42,910 nt of DNA from Afipia sp. 64-13 (GTDB lineage Bacteria > Pseudomonadota > Alphaproteobacteria > Rhizobiales > Xanthobacteraceae), in the NCBI GenBank assembly GCA_001897755.1, contig MKUJ01000003.1:186553-229462 (forward strand), in the 5' to 3' direction. Position numbers and translations under genes: made by a program. This document shows positions 18,109 to 27,487 of the stretch, in pieces. The notes under the pieces were generated by a model. That model was not told where the DNA came from, did no database searches, and was given only the letters and a program-made list of their open reading frames with translations. The first letter of the stretch is position 1. Every line of letters starts with the position of its first letter.

Positions 18109-19383
18109 TTACGCCTTCCCGCCCTTCTCCCGCTTGATCGCCTGCCAGCCGATGTCGCGGCGGCAGAAGCCTTGCGGCCACTTGATGCGGTCGATCGCCT
18201 GATAGGCGCGGCGCTGCGCCTCGCCGACACTCGCGCCGGAGGCGGTGACATTGAGCACGCGGCCGCCGTTGGCGAGAATATCGTCGCCCTCGGCCTTGGT
18301 TCCGGCGTGGAAAATTTCGACGCCCTCGACCTTGGCCGCCTCATCCAGCCCCTCGATGCGAGTGCCCTTGGCGTAGTCGCCGGGATAGCCCTGCGCCGCC
18401 ATCACCACGGTCAGCGCCGGCTCGGGGAACCAGCGCAGGCTGAAATGCTGCAACTCGCCGTCGATCGCCGCGAGCAGTGCCGGAACAAGATCGGACATCA
18501 GGCGCAGCATCAGCACCTGGGTTTCGGGATCACCGAACCGCACGTTGTATTCGATCAGCTTCGGGCCATTTTTGGTAATCATCAGCCCGGCGAACAGCAC
18601 GCCCTTGTAGGGCATGCCTTTCGCCTTCATCGCGCGCAGCGTCGGCATGATGATCTCATCCATGGTGCGCGCGATCATCGCGTCCGTCATCACCGGCGCC
18701 GGCGAATAGGCGCCCATGCCGCCGGTGTTCGGCCCCTTGTCGCCGTCATAGGCGCGCTTGTGGTCCTGCGCGGTGGCGAGCGGCAGCGCATGCTCGCCGT
18801 CGCACAGCACGAAGAACGAGGCCTCCTCGCCCTCCATAAATTCCTCGACGACAGCTTCGGCGCCGGCGCCCGTGAACAGCGCGTCGATCGCGCTTTCGGC
18901 TTCCGCCAGCGTCATCGCAACGGTGACGCCCTTTCCGGCGGCAAGGCCATCGGCCTTGACCACGATCGGCGCGCCCTGCCGGCGGATATAGTCCTTCGCC
19001 GCCGCGGCGTCGGAAAACCGCTCATAGCCGGCGGTCGGAATATTGCTCGCCCTGCACAGATCCTTGGTGAAGCCCTTGGAGCTTTCCAGTTGCGAGGCCG
19101 CCTTGCTCGGCCCGAACGCCTTGATACCGGCAGCCGCGAGATCGTCGACAATCCCGGCGGCCAGCGGCGCTTCGGGACCCACCACCACGAGATCGACCAT
19201 GTTGGCCCGGCAGAAAGCGATCACCGCACCATGATCGGCAACATCGAGCGCGACGCGCTCCGCCTCCCGCGCGATGCCGGCATTGCCGGGCGCGCACCAC
19301 AATTTGGTCAAAAGCGGCGACGCCGCGATTTTCCAGGCCAGCGCGTGCTCGCGGCCGCCGGAGCCGATCAGAAGAATATTCAT
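18109..19383 (-). CDS. purD: Phosphoribosylamine-glycine ligase PurD
   Basis: Second step of purine synthesis: ATP-dependent joining of glycine to 5-phosphoribosylamine. The 424-residue protein is of normal length. It opens with [18 protein letters not shown], the N-terminal phosphate-binding region; the ATP-grasp domain contains [13 protein letters not shown] near 142-154 and the family signature RFGDPETQ near 284-291. It is divergent from xseA with about 95 bases between starts, and is separated from the downstream hydrolase by an inverted repeat. Confidence 0.97.
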   Translation of the reverse strand: MNILLIGSGGREHALAWKIAASPLLTKLWCAPGNAGIAREAERVALDVADHGAVIAFCRANMVDLVVVGPEAPLAAGIVDDLAAAGIKAFGPSKAASQLESSKGFTKDLCRASNIPTAGYERFSDAAAAKDYIRRQGAPIVVKADGLAAGKGVTVAMTLAEAESAIDALFTGAGAEAVVEEFMEGEEASFFVLCDGEHALPLATAQDHKRAYDGDKGPNTGGMGAYSPAPVMTDAMIARTMDEIIMPTLRAMKAKGMPYKGVLFAGLMITKNGPKLIEYNVRFGDPETQVLMLRLMSDLVPALLAAIDGELQHFSLRWFPEPALTVVMAAQGYPGDYAKGTRIEGLDEAAKVEGVEIFHAGTKAEGDDILANGGRVLNVTASGASVGEAQRRAYQAIDRIKWPQGFCRRDIGWQAIKREKGGKA

Positions 19384-19478
19384 GTCTTGAAGGCCGGGAT
19401 TGAGGGTCGAACCCAGGTTGGTGCGGTGTTAGAAGCATGTATCATGCCCCGTCACCATCGCAACAGATTCGGCCACCG

Positions 19479-20942
19479 ATGAGCGCCCGCGCCGGCGAAA
19501 TGCTGCTTAATTCACCGGAATTCACGGTTTCGGAATTGTCCTCCGCGCTCAAGCGCACGGTCGAGGACACCTACGGTCATGTCCGGGTGCGCGGCGAAAT
19601 CTCCGGCTTTCGCGGCCCGCACTCCTCCGGCCATTGCTATTTCGCACTGAAGGACGATAGCGCCAAGATCGAGGCGGTGATCTGGAAAGGCGTGCACGGC
19701 CGCATGCGCTTCAAGCCGCAGGAAGGGCTCGAGGTCATCGCCACCGGCAAGCTGACCACCTATCCCGGTTCCTCGAAGTACCAGATCGTCATCGAAGCCA
19801 TCGAGCCCGCCGGCGTCGGCGCGCTGATGGCGCTGATGGAAGAGCGCAAGAAGAAGCTCGCCGCCGAGGGCCTGTTCGACGAGGCGCGCAAGCAACTATT
19901 GCCATGGCTGCCGGAGGTGATCGGCGTCGTCACCTCGCCGACCGGCGCCGTGATCCGCGATATCCTGCATCGTCTGGACGATCGTTTTCCACGTCGCGTG
20001 CTGGTGTGGCCGGTGCGGGTGCAGGGCGAAGGCTCGGCCGAGCAGATCGCCGCCGCTATCGACGGCTTCAACGCGCTGGAAGAAAACGGGCCGATTCCCA
20101 AACCCGATCTGCTAATCGTCGCGCGCGGCGGCGGCTCGCTGGAGGACCTGTGGTCGTTCAACGAGGAAATCGTGGTTCGCGCCGCGGCGGGCAGCATGAT
20201 CCCGCTGATTTCTGCGGTCGGCCACGAGACCGACGTCACCTTGATCGATTTCGTCGCCGACAAGCGCGCGCCGACGCCGACTGCCGCCGCCGAGATGGCG
20301 GTTCCGGTGCGTGCCGAACTCATCCTCGAAGTCGCAAACCTGGCGCGGCGCAGCCTCGCCTGCTGGCAGCGCGGTCAGGAAAGCCGCCGCGGTGAATTGC
20401 GCAGCGCCGCCCGCGCACTGCCGAAGCTGCAGGACCTCCTGGCAATCCCGCGCCAGCGGCTCGACAACGCCGCCGCGCAATTGCCCCGCGCGCTGCGCGC
20501 CAATACCCATGTCTATGACAGGCGGCTGTCGATGATCGGCGGCCGGCTCACGGTGCGCACCCTGAAGGACCAAATCGGGCGCGGGCGCGATCAGGTGCAG
20601 CGCCTTGCCGCCAGCGCCGAGCGCTGCAGCCGGCAGGCAATCGAGCAGCACCGCACCCGGCTGCGGCATATGGATCAGTTGCTGTCGGCGCTGTCCTACA
20701 AGGGCGTGCTGTCGCGCGGCTTCGCGCTGGTGCGCGACACGGAAGGACAGACGTTACACGCCGCGGCAGCGATCGCGCCCGGCACCTCGCTCAGCATCGA
20801 ATTCGCCGATGGGCGCATCGCCGCTACCGCCGGGGGCACGGACGATCCGCCGCGGGCTGAGCCGAAACCCGCGCCGGCGCGACCGCCCTCGAAGCGGACC
20901 ACCGATTTTGGCGTACGGAAACTCCAGGGCGATCTGTTTTAG
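19479..20942 (+). CDS. xseA: Exodeoxyribonuclease VII large subunit XseA
   Basis: Catalytic subunit of the nuclease that degrades single-stranded DNA to oligonucleotides, working with small XseB subunits (not in this window). The N-terminal OB-fold is [20 protein letters not shown] near residues 35-54. The catalytic domain has [13 protein letters not shown] near 150-162 and [16 protein letters not shown] near 215-230, then [15 protein letters not shown] long helical region follows and the C-terminus binds XseB in homologues. I chose ATG 19479 (MSARAGEM), which puts the OB-fold at the usual distance from the N-terminus; in-frame ATGs at 19437 and 19500 are alternatives, and none has a strong ribosome-binding site. 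Confidence 0.95.
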   Translation: MSARAGEMLLNSPEFTVSELSSALKRTVEDTYGHVRVRGEISGFRGPHSSGHCYFALKDDSAKIEAVIWKGVHGRMRFKPQEGLEVIATGKLTTYPGSSKYQIVIEAIEPAGVGALMALMEERKKKLAAEGLFDEARKQLLPWLPEVIGVVTSPTGAVIRDILHRLDDRFPRRVLVWPVRVQGEGSAEQIAAAIDGFNALEENGPIPKPDLLIVARGGGSLEDLWSFNEEIVVRAAAGSMIPLISAVGHETDVTLIDFVADKRAPTPTAAAEMAVPVRAELILEVANLARRSLACWQRGQESRRGELRSAARALPKLQDLLAIPRQRLDNAAAQLPRALRANTHVYDRRLSMIGGRLTVRTLKDQIGRGRDQVQRLAASAERCSRQAIEQHRTRLRHMDQLLSALSYKGVLSRGFALVRDTEGQTLHAAAAIAPGTSLSIEFADGRIAATAGGTDDPPRAEPKPAPARPPSKRTTDFGVRKLQGDLF

Positions 20943-21035
20943 CCCGGGTGTCCTGCCTATTGTTTCGGGGTGCACGGGGTTTCACCAGCCGCCCGGCCAT
21001 TCTATATTACGGCGAGACAGCCGAAGGACGGATCA

Positions 21036-21272
21036 GTGCTCAACAAGTTCGGAACATCGGGCCATGGCGAGGCCCGGCTGGAATTTCTCGACGGCGATTT
21101 TCGCGTCATTGCGCCGGGCGCCTATGTCGTCTGCGCGGTGAGCGGCGAACATATTCCACTGGACGAGTTGAAATACTGGAGCGTCGACCGCCAGGAGGCC
21201 TATGCTTCGCCCGAGGCGGTGTTGCAACGGCACTATCCCAGCGCGTTCAAGGCGCAATCCTCAGGCGGCTGA
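21036..21272 (+). CDS. DUF2093 small protein
   Basis: A 78-residue protein that is essentially one DUF2093 domain ([21 protein letters not shown], then [21 protein letters not shown]). I chose GTG 21036 because AAGGA lies eight bases upstream and homologues begin MLNKFG; an ATG at 20970 would add unconserved residues. The function is unknown. The gene follows xseA by 93 bases. Its 3' end overlaps the convergent chemoreceptor gene by 12 bases. Confidence 0.85.
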   Translation: MLNKFGTSGHGEARLEFLDGDFRVIAPGAYVVCAVSGEHIPLDELKYWSVDRQEAYASPEAVLQRHYPSAFKAQSSGG

Positions 21273-22604
21273 CGCGACCATTGCGGCATCCGCCGTCTCG
21301 CCGGCCTTGTGCTGCCGCACGCTGGCGAGAAACCCGCTGATTTCCACCGACAGCTTTCGAGCCTGTTCCGACATGGTCTCCGACACCACTTCGGTGACGC
21401 CGGCCGAACTCGCCGTGTCATCGGCATGCGTGGTCACGCTGTGCACGTTATTAGCGATCTCGCTGATCCCGACAAAGGCCTGTTCGAGGCTTTCGGCAAT
21501 CCGCTTGGTCTCGACACCCTGTGCATCGACGGCCAGCGCAACCTGCGAGGTGATGCTCGCAACCTCGCCAATCGTGGTTCCGATCTCGCTGATCGCTGCC
21601 ACCGCGCTTTCGGTGGTGGATTGCACCCGCGCCACCTGATCGGAAATTTCCTGCGTCGCCTTGGCGGTCTGCCCCGCCAGCGTTTTCACCTCCTGCGCCA
21701 CCACGGCGAAGCCGCGCCCCGCTTCTCCGGCGCGCGCCGCCTCGATCGTCGCATTGAGCGCCAGCAGGTTGGTCTGCTCGGCAACTGCGGTGATCAGCAT
21801 CAGGACGTTGCCGATCTCCTCCGCGGTCTCCTTCAATTCGCCGACGGTGTGATGGGCGCGCGCGGCATGCTCCACCGCCTTGCGCGCGATGCCGGTCGAC
21901 CGCGAAACATCCTCGCTGATCGCAGAGGCGGAGCGCGTCAGTTCGGAGGCCGCGCCGGCGATCGCCTGCATATTGACCGATGCCTCCTCGGAAGCCGCCG
22001 CGACCGAGATCGCCAGCGCCCGCGTGGTCTCGACGCCGCCGGCCAGCGACTGCGCGGTGCCGCTCATTTTCGCCGAGGCTCCGGCCAGCTCACCGATAAT
22101 CTCGTTCACGCCGCGGTCGAAGCGAACGGCAACAGTATCGAATGTGGTGACCTTGGCGCGGATGGCCTGCATCGCAGCGTTGATGATGTCCGCCGAATGC
22201 GCCAGCGCACCGTGCAGCCCCTGCGGCAGGATCGTGCGATAATATTTGTCGTGACATACCGCTTCCATCGCCGCCCCCGCTTCGCGCACGAAGGCATCGC
22301 AGCGGTCGATCATGTCGTTGATGGCGAGTTGCAGGCGCCCGAGATCGCCCGCCGCAATGTTCTGGATCCGCGATTCGAACTGGCCCCGCGCGACGTCCTC
22401 GCAGACGCGGCCGATCTCCCGCAAATGACGCTGGCTTCGCACCATCAGCAGCAACACGAAGGCCGCCGCAGCAACGGCTGCACAGACGGCCAGAAGCGAA
22501 ACCATGGGCATTCCCATGACAATTGCGGCGGCGGCAAGCAGCAGACAAAGCAACACAGCGATCACGCCGTATCGCGCCGCCTGAAACAGAGAAAACGACG
22601 ACAT
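21261..22604 (-). CDS. Methyl-accepting chemotaxis protein without periplasmic sensor domain
   Basis: A 447-residue chemoreceptor. The N-terminus has two closely spaced hydrophobic helices (about residues 10-31 and 34-54), so almost nothing is exposed to the periplasm. A HAMP-like and linker region follows (about 58-170), including [19 protein letters not shown], a stretch often found after PAS modules in cytoplasmic-sensing receptors. The signalling hairpin tip is [20 protein letters not shown] (275-294), followed by [15 protein letters not shown]. There is no CheR-docking pentapeptide at the C-terminus (VASAA). I chose ATG 22604; an upstream in-frame ATG would translate across the terminator. 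With no sensor of its own it probably takes input from the neighbouring PAS protein. Confidence 0.92.
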   Translation of the reverse strand: MSSFSLFQAARYGVIAVLLCLLLAAAAIVMGMPMVSLLAVCAAVAAAAFVLLLMVRSQRHLREIGRVCEDVARGQFESRIQNIAAGDLGRLQLAINDMIDRCDAFVREAGAAMEAVCHDKYYRTILPQGLHGALAHSADIINAAMQAIRAKVTTFDTVAVRFDRGVNEIIGELAGASAKMSGTAQSLAGGVETTRALAISVAAASEEASVNMQAIAGAASELTRSASAISEDVSRSTGIARKAVEHAARAHHTVGELKETAEEIGNVLMLITAVAEQTNLLALNATIEAARAGEAGRGFAVVAQEVKTLAGQTAKATQEISDQVARVQSTTESAVAAISEIGTTIGEVASITSQVALAVDAQGVETKRIAESLEQAFVGISEIANNVHSVTTHADDTASSAGVTEVVSETMSEQARKLSVEISGFLASVRQHKAGETADAAMVASAA

Positions 22605-22686
22605 CGGAGAATCCCTTGAATTCGACAATCGGAAGACCGGCTCTGCGCAACCCGCAAGCCGTCGAACACGTAAAACACACTGCAAC

Positions 22687-22709
22687 AAAAAAAAGCCGGA
22701 CAAACCGGC
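22687..22709 (-). terminator. Intrinsic terminator after the PAS gene
   Basis: On the minus strand, immediately after the PAS gene stop codon, GCCGG and its complement form a 5-bp stem with loop TTTGT, followed by eight T residues. The stem is short but the U-tract is excellent. It lies between the PAS gene and the chemoreceptor start at 22604, so the receptor should have its own promoter or depend on partial read-through. Confidence 0.7.
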
Positions 22710-23231
22710 CTAAAGCGAAAAGATCAACTCGTCATACGACATCGACTTCGAGCCGATGAAATCCGTCATGAACTGGAAACCGCGCGCCAGAGCTTCCTTT
22801 CCATTAGCATGACGACGTTCCTCGGCCAGAATTTCCGCATAGAGAGGAACGATCGCGCTCTCCATAACGCGCCGGTTCGGTACGCGGCGATTGGAATGAT
22901 AACCGAGAATCTGCTTGTCGGCGTCGAACGAGGGCGTGATGTGGGCGAAGACCCAGTAGTAATCGCCTGTCTTCGTCATGTTCTTGACATAGGCAAAGAC
23001 CTCCTCGCCGCGAGCGATAGCCTCCCACATCAGCTTGAAGACGCTGCGCGGCATATCGGGATGGCGCAGGATGCTATGCGGCTGGCCGATCAATTCGCGC
23101 TGTGTGTAACCGGAGATATCGCAGAACGTCTTGTTGGCGTAGGTAAGCCGTCCCTTCAGGTCGGTCTTGGAAACAATAATGTCGGCGGCATCAAAAAATA
23201 CCTCCGTCGTGGTCGGTAGAATCCTGCCCAT
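22710..23231 (-). CDS. Stand-alone Aer-type PAS sensor protein
   Basis: A 173-residue soluble protein with one PAS domain (about residues 12-125) very similar to the FAD-binding PAS of the aerotaxis receptor Aer. Matching residues are N33 (TYANKTF), R56, H57 and D59 (ILRHPDMP), W69 (KLMW) and KTGDYYWV (87-94); in Aer the Arg/His/Asp cluster is needed for FAD binding. The remaining 50 residues are helical, without a transmembrane or signalling domain. I chose ATG 23231 (MGRILPTTT); an upstream ATG is less compatible with the Aer start. An FNR/FixK-like box lies 71 bases upstream. It probably senses redox state or oxygen and signals through the neighbouring receptor, like Campylobacter CetB with CetA. 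Confidence 0.87.
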   Translation of the reverse strand: MGRILPTTTEVFFDAADIIVSKTDLKGRLTYANKTFCDISGYTQRELIGQPHSILRHPDMPRSVFKLMWEAIARGEEVFAYVKNMTKTGDYYWVFAHITPSFDADKQILGYHSNRRVPNRRVMESAIVPLYAEILAEERRHANGKEALARGFQFMTDFIGSKSMSYDELIFSL

Positions 23232-23301
23232 CAGCGCGATCCGTATGCTGTTGACTAGCAGCATCGTACCGAGCGGCGATGTCTATTCTGTTAATCGAAA
23301 G

Positions 23302-23315
23302 TTGACCCAAATCAA
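23302..23315. promoter_or_regulatory. FNR/FixK-type operator upstream of the PAS gene
   Basis: The sequence TTGACCCAAATCAA matches the TTGA-N6-TCAA core of FNR/FixK/Anr boxes exactly. Its centre is about 77 bases upstream of the PAS start codon, in a position suited to activation. I do not see a convincing -10 element at the distance expected for a class II site, so the mode of action is open. The sensor's likely function (oxygen or redox taxis) makes regulation by an oxygen-responsive factor plausible. Confidence 0.6.
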
Positions 23316-23363
23316 GCTCATGCCTGCGTGCAACGCGTCAACGCAGGACGGCGACATCGCGAA

Positions 23364-24377
23364 TCAACCAGGATGTCGCACCATGGCGAGGCGATCGACC
23401 AGCAGCGTCCGCAATGCGGTTTCGTTCTCGAACTGCAACGTCACCTTGAACGGCACCACCTCGGCGCGATGGCGCGACAGCCGTGGTTCGCTGGCGATCC
23501 GCGCCATGTCCTTCTCTGTCGTCACCAGCGTCAGGTTCTGCGCCGCCCCTCGCGCGCGCAGATCCGTGACCTCGTAAGGCGCGTAAGCATGATGATCGGC
23601 GAATGCCCTCGTTTCGGCGACGTCGATGCCCTGCGCACGCAACGTGGCAAAGAAGCGCTGCGGATCGCCGATGCCGGCGAAGGCCAGCACCCGCCGCCCC
23701 TGCAACCGCTCGACCGCTTGCGGATCGGCAACGAAGCCCGCGCGCAGCACCAGCACGCCGCGCGCACTGGCGGCACGCGCCAGTTCGTCGGCGGCACGAC
23801 CCGCGCCGATCACGATCAGCACATCGGTACGGGCAAGCTGCGGCGGCAGCGGCGCGCGTAGCGGACCCGCCGGAAAGACCTGTCCGTTCCCAAGCGCCCG
23901 CGTGCCATCGACCACCGCGAGCGTCACGTCCTTGACCAACGCCGGATTCTGCAAGCCGTCATCGAGCAGCACCACGCTCGCACCACCCTCACGCGCCAGC
24001 ATCGCGCCGGCCGCGCGATCGCGCGCCACGATCACCGGCACGCGCTCCGCCATCATCAAGGGCTCGTCGCCGACTTCCGCCGCCATATGCCGCCGCGCGT
24101 CGACTTCGACCGGTCCTTCCAGCGAACCGCCATAGCCCCGGCTCACTACCATGGGTCGTTCGCCCATCGCACGCAGCATCTGCGCCAACGCCAGCGTCAC
24201 CGGCGTCTTGCCCGCACCGCCGAGGTGATAGTTACCGACGCAGATCACGGGGACGCCGACCGGCACGCCGGGACGCGCCATCCGCCGTGCCGCGACCGCG
24301 CCATAGATCGCGGCGACGGGCCGAAGCAGCCAGGACAATGGCGAGGGCGAACCGTACCAGAAGCCCGGCTCACGCAT
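23364..24377 (-). CDS. lpxK: Tetraacyldisaccharide 4'-kinase LpxK
   Basis: Inner-membrane kinase that phosphorylates the lipid A disaccharide at the 4' position. The 337-residue protein begins MREPGFWYGSPSPLSWLLRP, with an N-terminal membrane-contacting helix. The Walker A loop is GNYHLGGAGKTP (K57), followed by VVSRGYGG near 78-85 and LDDGLQNP near 138-145. All family blocks are present. Its ATG lies inside the end of waaA (8-base overlap), so the two are translationally coupled. It is the last gene of the minus-strand envelope operon starting at pmbA. Confidence 0.96.
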   Translation of the reverse strand: MREPGFWYGSPSPLSWLLRPVAAIYGAVAARRMARPGVPVGVPVICVGNYHLGGAGKTPVTLALAQMLRAMGERPMVVSRGYGGSLEGPVEVDARRHMAAEVGDEPLMMAERVPVIVARDRAAGAMLAREGGASVVLLDDGLQNPALVKDVTLAVVDGTRALGNGQVFPAGPLRAPLPPQLARTDVLIVIGAGRAADELARAASARGVLVLRAGFVADPQAVERLQGRRVLAFAGIGDPQRFFATLRAQGIDVAETRAFADHHAYAPYEVTDLRARGAAQNLTLVTTEKDMARIASEPRLSRHRAEVVPFKVTLQFENETALRTLLVDRLAMVRHPG

Positions 24378-25674
24378 CGGCGGCGACCCGCTCGAGCCGA
24401 AGCTGCAACAGATAGGGCTCCAGCGCGCCGAGCGTCTTGCCGAGCGCGCCGCCCAGCCGCGCCATCACGCGCTCGGCCGCGGCGACGACCTGCTGGCGTG
24501 CAATCGGATTGCACGACAGATGTGCGAGCAGTTTGACGAAGTGCTCGCCATCCGCCGCGCAGAGCGCGCCGCCCACCTCATCGAGCGACTGATAGATCTC
24601 GGTGAAGTTGAACACATGCGGACCATGCAGGATCGCCGCGCCGAGCTTGATCGCCTCGATCGGATTCTGTCCGCCATGCGCGACCAGCGAGCCACCCATA
24701 AACACCACAGGCGCCAGCCGGTAGAACAGACCGAGCTCACCGATGGTGTCGGCGATATAGATATCGGTGTGAGCGGAGGGCAATTCGTTCTGCGAGCGAA
24801 CCGCCACACGCAGCCCTGACGCGGCCAGCATGCGCGCGATGGCGATGCCGCGCTTGGGATGGCGCGGCACGATCACGCTCAGCAGCGAAGGAATGCTGGC
24901 GGCGAGCCGGCGATGCGCGTCGCCGATGATCTCCTCCTCGCCCGGATGGGTCGAAGCCGCCACAATCACATTACGCTCCTGCACCGCTCTCCCGAGTTCG
25001 TCGAGCCGGACCGGATCGGCTGGCGGCGCCGCGACATCAAGTTTCAGATTGCCGGAGGTCACGACATTCGGACAGCCCAGAGCGCTGAAGCGTTCGGCAT
25101 CGAGATCAGACTGCGCCAGGCACAGATCGAAACAGCCAAGCAAAGTCGAAATGGTGCCAGGCGCCCTGCGCCAGCGCGGAAACGAGCGCGGCGACATCCG
25201 CCCGTTGATCAGCACCATGGGAATGCGCCGCTCGGCGCTCGACAGCAGCAGATTGGGCCACAGATCGGATTCGATGAACAGCGCCAGTCCCGGCTGCCAG
25301 TGATCGAGGAAGCGCGCGACGAAACGCGGCGAGTCGAACGGCACATACTGATGGATGACATCGGGCGGGAAGCGCTTGGCCGCGATCGCCGCCGAGGTCA
25401 CGGTGCCGGAGGTGAGCAGAATCCGGACGTTGAACTCGCGCAGGCGTTCGATCAGTCCGGCCGCGGCCAGCACTTCGCCGACGCTCGCGCCATGAATCCA
25501 GATCAGCGGCCCGTCCGGCCGTGCCACACCGGCGATGCCGCGCCGCTCACCGAGCCGCGCCGGATCTTCCTTGCCCTGCTTCAACCTGCGCCCGGTCACC
25601 GGCCCCACCAGCGGCGCGGCCAGCGCCGAGGCACGACGGTAGACCTGCAGCGTCATCGGCAGGCTGTTCGCCAT
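24370..25674 (-). CDS. waaA: 3-deoxy-D-manno-octulosonic acid (Kdo) transferase WaaA
   Basis: Transfers Kdo from CMP-Kdo to the lipid A precursor at the cytoplasmic face of the inner membrane. The 434-residue GT30 protein has an N-terminal membrane anchor (about 10-28). The catalytic glutamate is E67 in WIHGASVGE and the donor-binding C-terminal domain includes GGQNPIEAIKLGAAILHGP near 325-343. The start ATG directly follows the TAG of the upstream acyltransferase gene with no spacer, and the end overlaps lpxK. The number of Kdo residues added cannot be told from the sequence. Confidence 0.96.
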   Translation of the reverse strand: MANSLPMTLQVYRRASALAAPLVGPVTGRRLKQGKEDPARLGERRGIAGVARPDGPLIWIHGASVGEVLAAAGLIERLREFNVRILLTSGTVTSAAIAAKRFPPDVIHQYVPFDSPRFVARFLDHWQPGLALFIESDLWPNLLLSSAERRIPMVLINGRMSPRSFPRWRRAPGTISTLLGCFDLCLAQSDLDAERFSALGCPNVVTSGNLKLDVAAPPADPVRLDELGRAVQERNVIVAASTHPGEEEIIGDAHRRLAASIPSLLSVIVPRHPKRGIAIARMLAASGLRVAVRSQNELPSAHTDIYIADTIGELGLFYRLAPVVFMGGSLVAHGGQNPIEAIKLGAAILHGPHVFNFTEIYQSLDEVGGALCAADGEHFVKLLAHLSCNPIARQQVVAAAERVMARLGGALGKTLGALEPYLLQLRLERVAADA

Positions 25675-26382
25675 CTAGGAATCCCCATCGGAACGGCCAA
25701 CCGTAGCGTAGGCGCGACGGGTGATCTCGTTCAAGCGGGTTTCAAGCTGCTGTCGCAACACTTCCATGGTTTCGGAATCCGCATCGCCCGGCACACGGAT
25801 CAATTCGCCCGCCATGATAATCCCGCGGCCGAACGGCAAGTGAATGACCGAGCGGTCCCAGTTCTTCAGCCGACGGAAACGGCTGGTGGCGATCGCCACC
25901 GGCATGATCGGGCGGCCGGATTCGCGCGCCAGCATGATGATGCCGAGCCCCGCCTTGCGCGACACCTTCGGCACGTCGGCGGTCAGCGCCATGTTGTAGC
26001 GCTCTTCCAGCGCGCGCAGCATGCCCTTGAACGCCTGCACGCCGCCCTTGCGATGGAACGAGGAGCCGTGATCGCCAGAGCCGCGCACGGTGCCGACCTC
26101 GAGCCGCTCGGCCGCGATCGCATTGATCTCGCCGTCGCGGTGACGCGAGATCAAAACCTTCGCCGGATATTGCTTGCGCTTGAGAAACGGCATCATGAAA
26201 TGCTGGCCGTGCCAGAACGCCACGATCACCGGCATGTCCGGCTCGATGCGCTGATACACGTCCGGCGGATCGTAAGTGAACCTGTTGGTCCACCAGACAA
26301 GGCGCAGGAATTCCGCGGCGATGAAACCGGCAATCTGCTGGACCCAGGAGGTCCGGCTCAATTTGCGAAGCGAGAAGGTCAA
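25675..26382 (-). CDS. DUF374-family lysophospholipid acyltransferase-like protein
   Basis: A 235-residue protein related to the DUF374 group of glycerol-phosphate/lysophospholipid acyltransferases. A hydrophobic N-terminal stretch (WVQQIAGFIAAEFLRLVWW) is followed by AFWHGQHFMMPFL near 54-66 in place of the classical HxxxxD, then SRHRDGEINAIAAERLEVGT and TADVPKVSRKAGLGIIMLAR. It starts with TTG at 26382, overlapping the DUF4170 stop as TTGA. Being in the Kdo/lipid A operon, it may acylate a lipid A precursor or a phospholipid, but the substrate is not known. Confidence 0.85.
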   Translation of the reverse strand: MTFSLRKLSRTSWVQQIAGFIAAEFLRLVWWTNRFTYDPPDVYQRIEPDMPVIVAFWHGQHFMMPFLKRKQYPAKVLISRHRDGEINAIAAERLEVGTVRGSGDHGSSFHRKGGVQAFKGMLRALEERYNMALTADVPKVSRKAGLGIIMLARESGRPIMPVAIATSRFRRLKNWDRSVIHLPFGRGIIMAGELIRVPGDADSETMEVLRQQLETRLNEITRRAYATVGRSDGDS

Positions 26383-26624
26383 CGTGCGGACTTCGCGTCT
26401 TGCCCCGGATCGAGCAGGCGATGGATGTGAACGATGAAATAGCGCATGTGGGCGTTGTCGACGGATTGCTGGGCCTTCGCCTTCCAGACATCGAAGGCCG
26501 CGGCGTAGTTCGGATAGAGGCCGACGATCTCGACCTTGTCGAGATCCTTGAAAGTCGTGGCATCGAGACCGGACAGTTCGCCGCCAATGACAAGATGCAG
26601 CAATTGTTGGGGGGCGTCGGACAT
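26379..26624 (-). CDS. DUF4170 small protein
   Basis: An 81-residue protein matching the alphaproteobacterial DUF4170 family: LLHLVIGGELSGLDATTFKD, then VEIVGLYPNYAAAFDVWKAK and AHMRYFIVHIHRLLDP. There is no signal peptide or membrane segment. The function is not established. It is translationally coupled to the acyltransferase (4-base overlap) within the waaA-lpxK operon, so a role in lipid A or Kdo assembly is a reasonable guess only. Confidence 0.88.
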   Translation of the reverse strand: MSDAPQQLLHLVIGGELSGLDATTFKDLDKVEIVGLYPNYAAAFDVWKAKAQQSVDNAHMRYFIVHIHRLLDPGQDAKSAR

Positions 26625-26686
26625 GGATCAGTATTTCCTCGGCAAAGGATTAACGTGGATTCGGCCAGAAAATCCAGTTGTTTACT

Positions 26687-27487
26687 TCAAAGAAGCGGAT
26701 GCGCCTGGAAGTGCTCGACAATGCGGCGATGACGAGCGCGTCCCGCCGCGATCAAAACGCCATGGGTCACATCGGAACGATTATACACCAGCGGCTCACC
26801 CGTGATCTCAGTCATCTGGCCGCCCGCTTCGTGCACGATTAGGTCGGCCGCCGCAAGGTCCCAGTCATGGCTCTTGCCCCCTGCGAAAGCAGCATCGATC
26901 CGCCCTGATCCGACCCGGCACAGCCGCAGCGCCAGCGATCCGATGCGAGGATAGATTTCCACCCCCTCGCCCAAAGGCGGCAGCCGTTCGACCAAAGGCT
27001 GAGGTCCCGTGATCTTGGTGAAATCCAGCGTCGGGCCATCGCTTGCGCAAATCGCCGCGCCGTTGAGCTCAGCGCCCACCGCGCGATGAGCGAAAAAGAA
27101 CTCATCGCTCGCCGGCGCGAACACCGCCGCCAGCACGGGCAGACCGTCATGCACCAGCGCCACACTGATCGACCAGTCGTCGCGGCGCGCCAGATACGCC
27201 CGCGTCCCGTCGATCGGATCGACCACCCAGACGGCGGGCTTGCGCAGGCGCGAGGCGTCCTCGGCGCTTTCCTCCGACAGCCAGCCATAATCCGGCGTAG
27301 AGGCCCGCAGCCGCGTCTCGATCAAATCGTTGACCGCGATGTCCGCTTCGGACACCGGCGACGAGACGCCTTTGATCCAGCTTTTGACATCGCCGCGCCG
27401 CATCTGCAGCGCCAGCGCTCCGGCGTCGCGCACTGCGCCAATCAGCAGCGAGGCATCGCGTTCAAGATCGATATCAGCGTCCGGCAA
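26687..27487 (-). CDS. Inositol monophosphatase / CysQ-type nucleotidase family protein
   Basis: A 266-residue Mg-dependent phosphatase. The metal-binding signature is WVVDPIDGTRAYLA near 87-100, with a glutamate in WLSEES upstream near 70-75; the second signature is HDWDLAAADLIVHEAGG near 206-222. This family includes inositol monophosphatase (SuhB) and 3'(2'),5'-bisphosphate nucleotidase (CysQ); the sequence looks closest to CysQ, which removes phosphate from PAP of sulfate assimilation, but I cannot exclude another small substrate. The start is TTG 27487, inside the end of pmbA (14-base overlap), with GAGGGA upstream. Confidence 0.87.
   Translation of the reverse strand: MPDADIDLERDASLLIGAVRDAGALALQMRRGDVKSWIKGVSSPVSEADIAVNDLIETRLRASTPDYGWLSEESAEDASRLRKPAVWVVDPIDGTRAYLARRDDWSISVALVHDGLPVLAAVFAPASDEFFFAHRAVGAELNGAAICASDGPTLDFTKITGPQPLVERLPPLGEGVEIYPRIGSLALRLCRVGSGRIDAAFAGGKSHDWDLAAADLIVHEAGGQMTEITGEPLVYNRSDVTHGVLIAAGRARHRRIVEHFQAHPLL

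Noticed and set aside
17125..19482. A 785-codon plus-strand frame antisense to the hydrolase and purD
   Set aside because: Shadow of two well-supported genes; it also runs through the intergenic inverted repeat.
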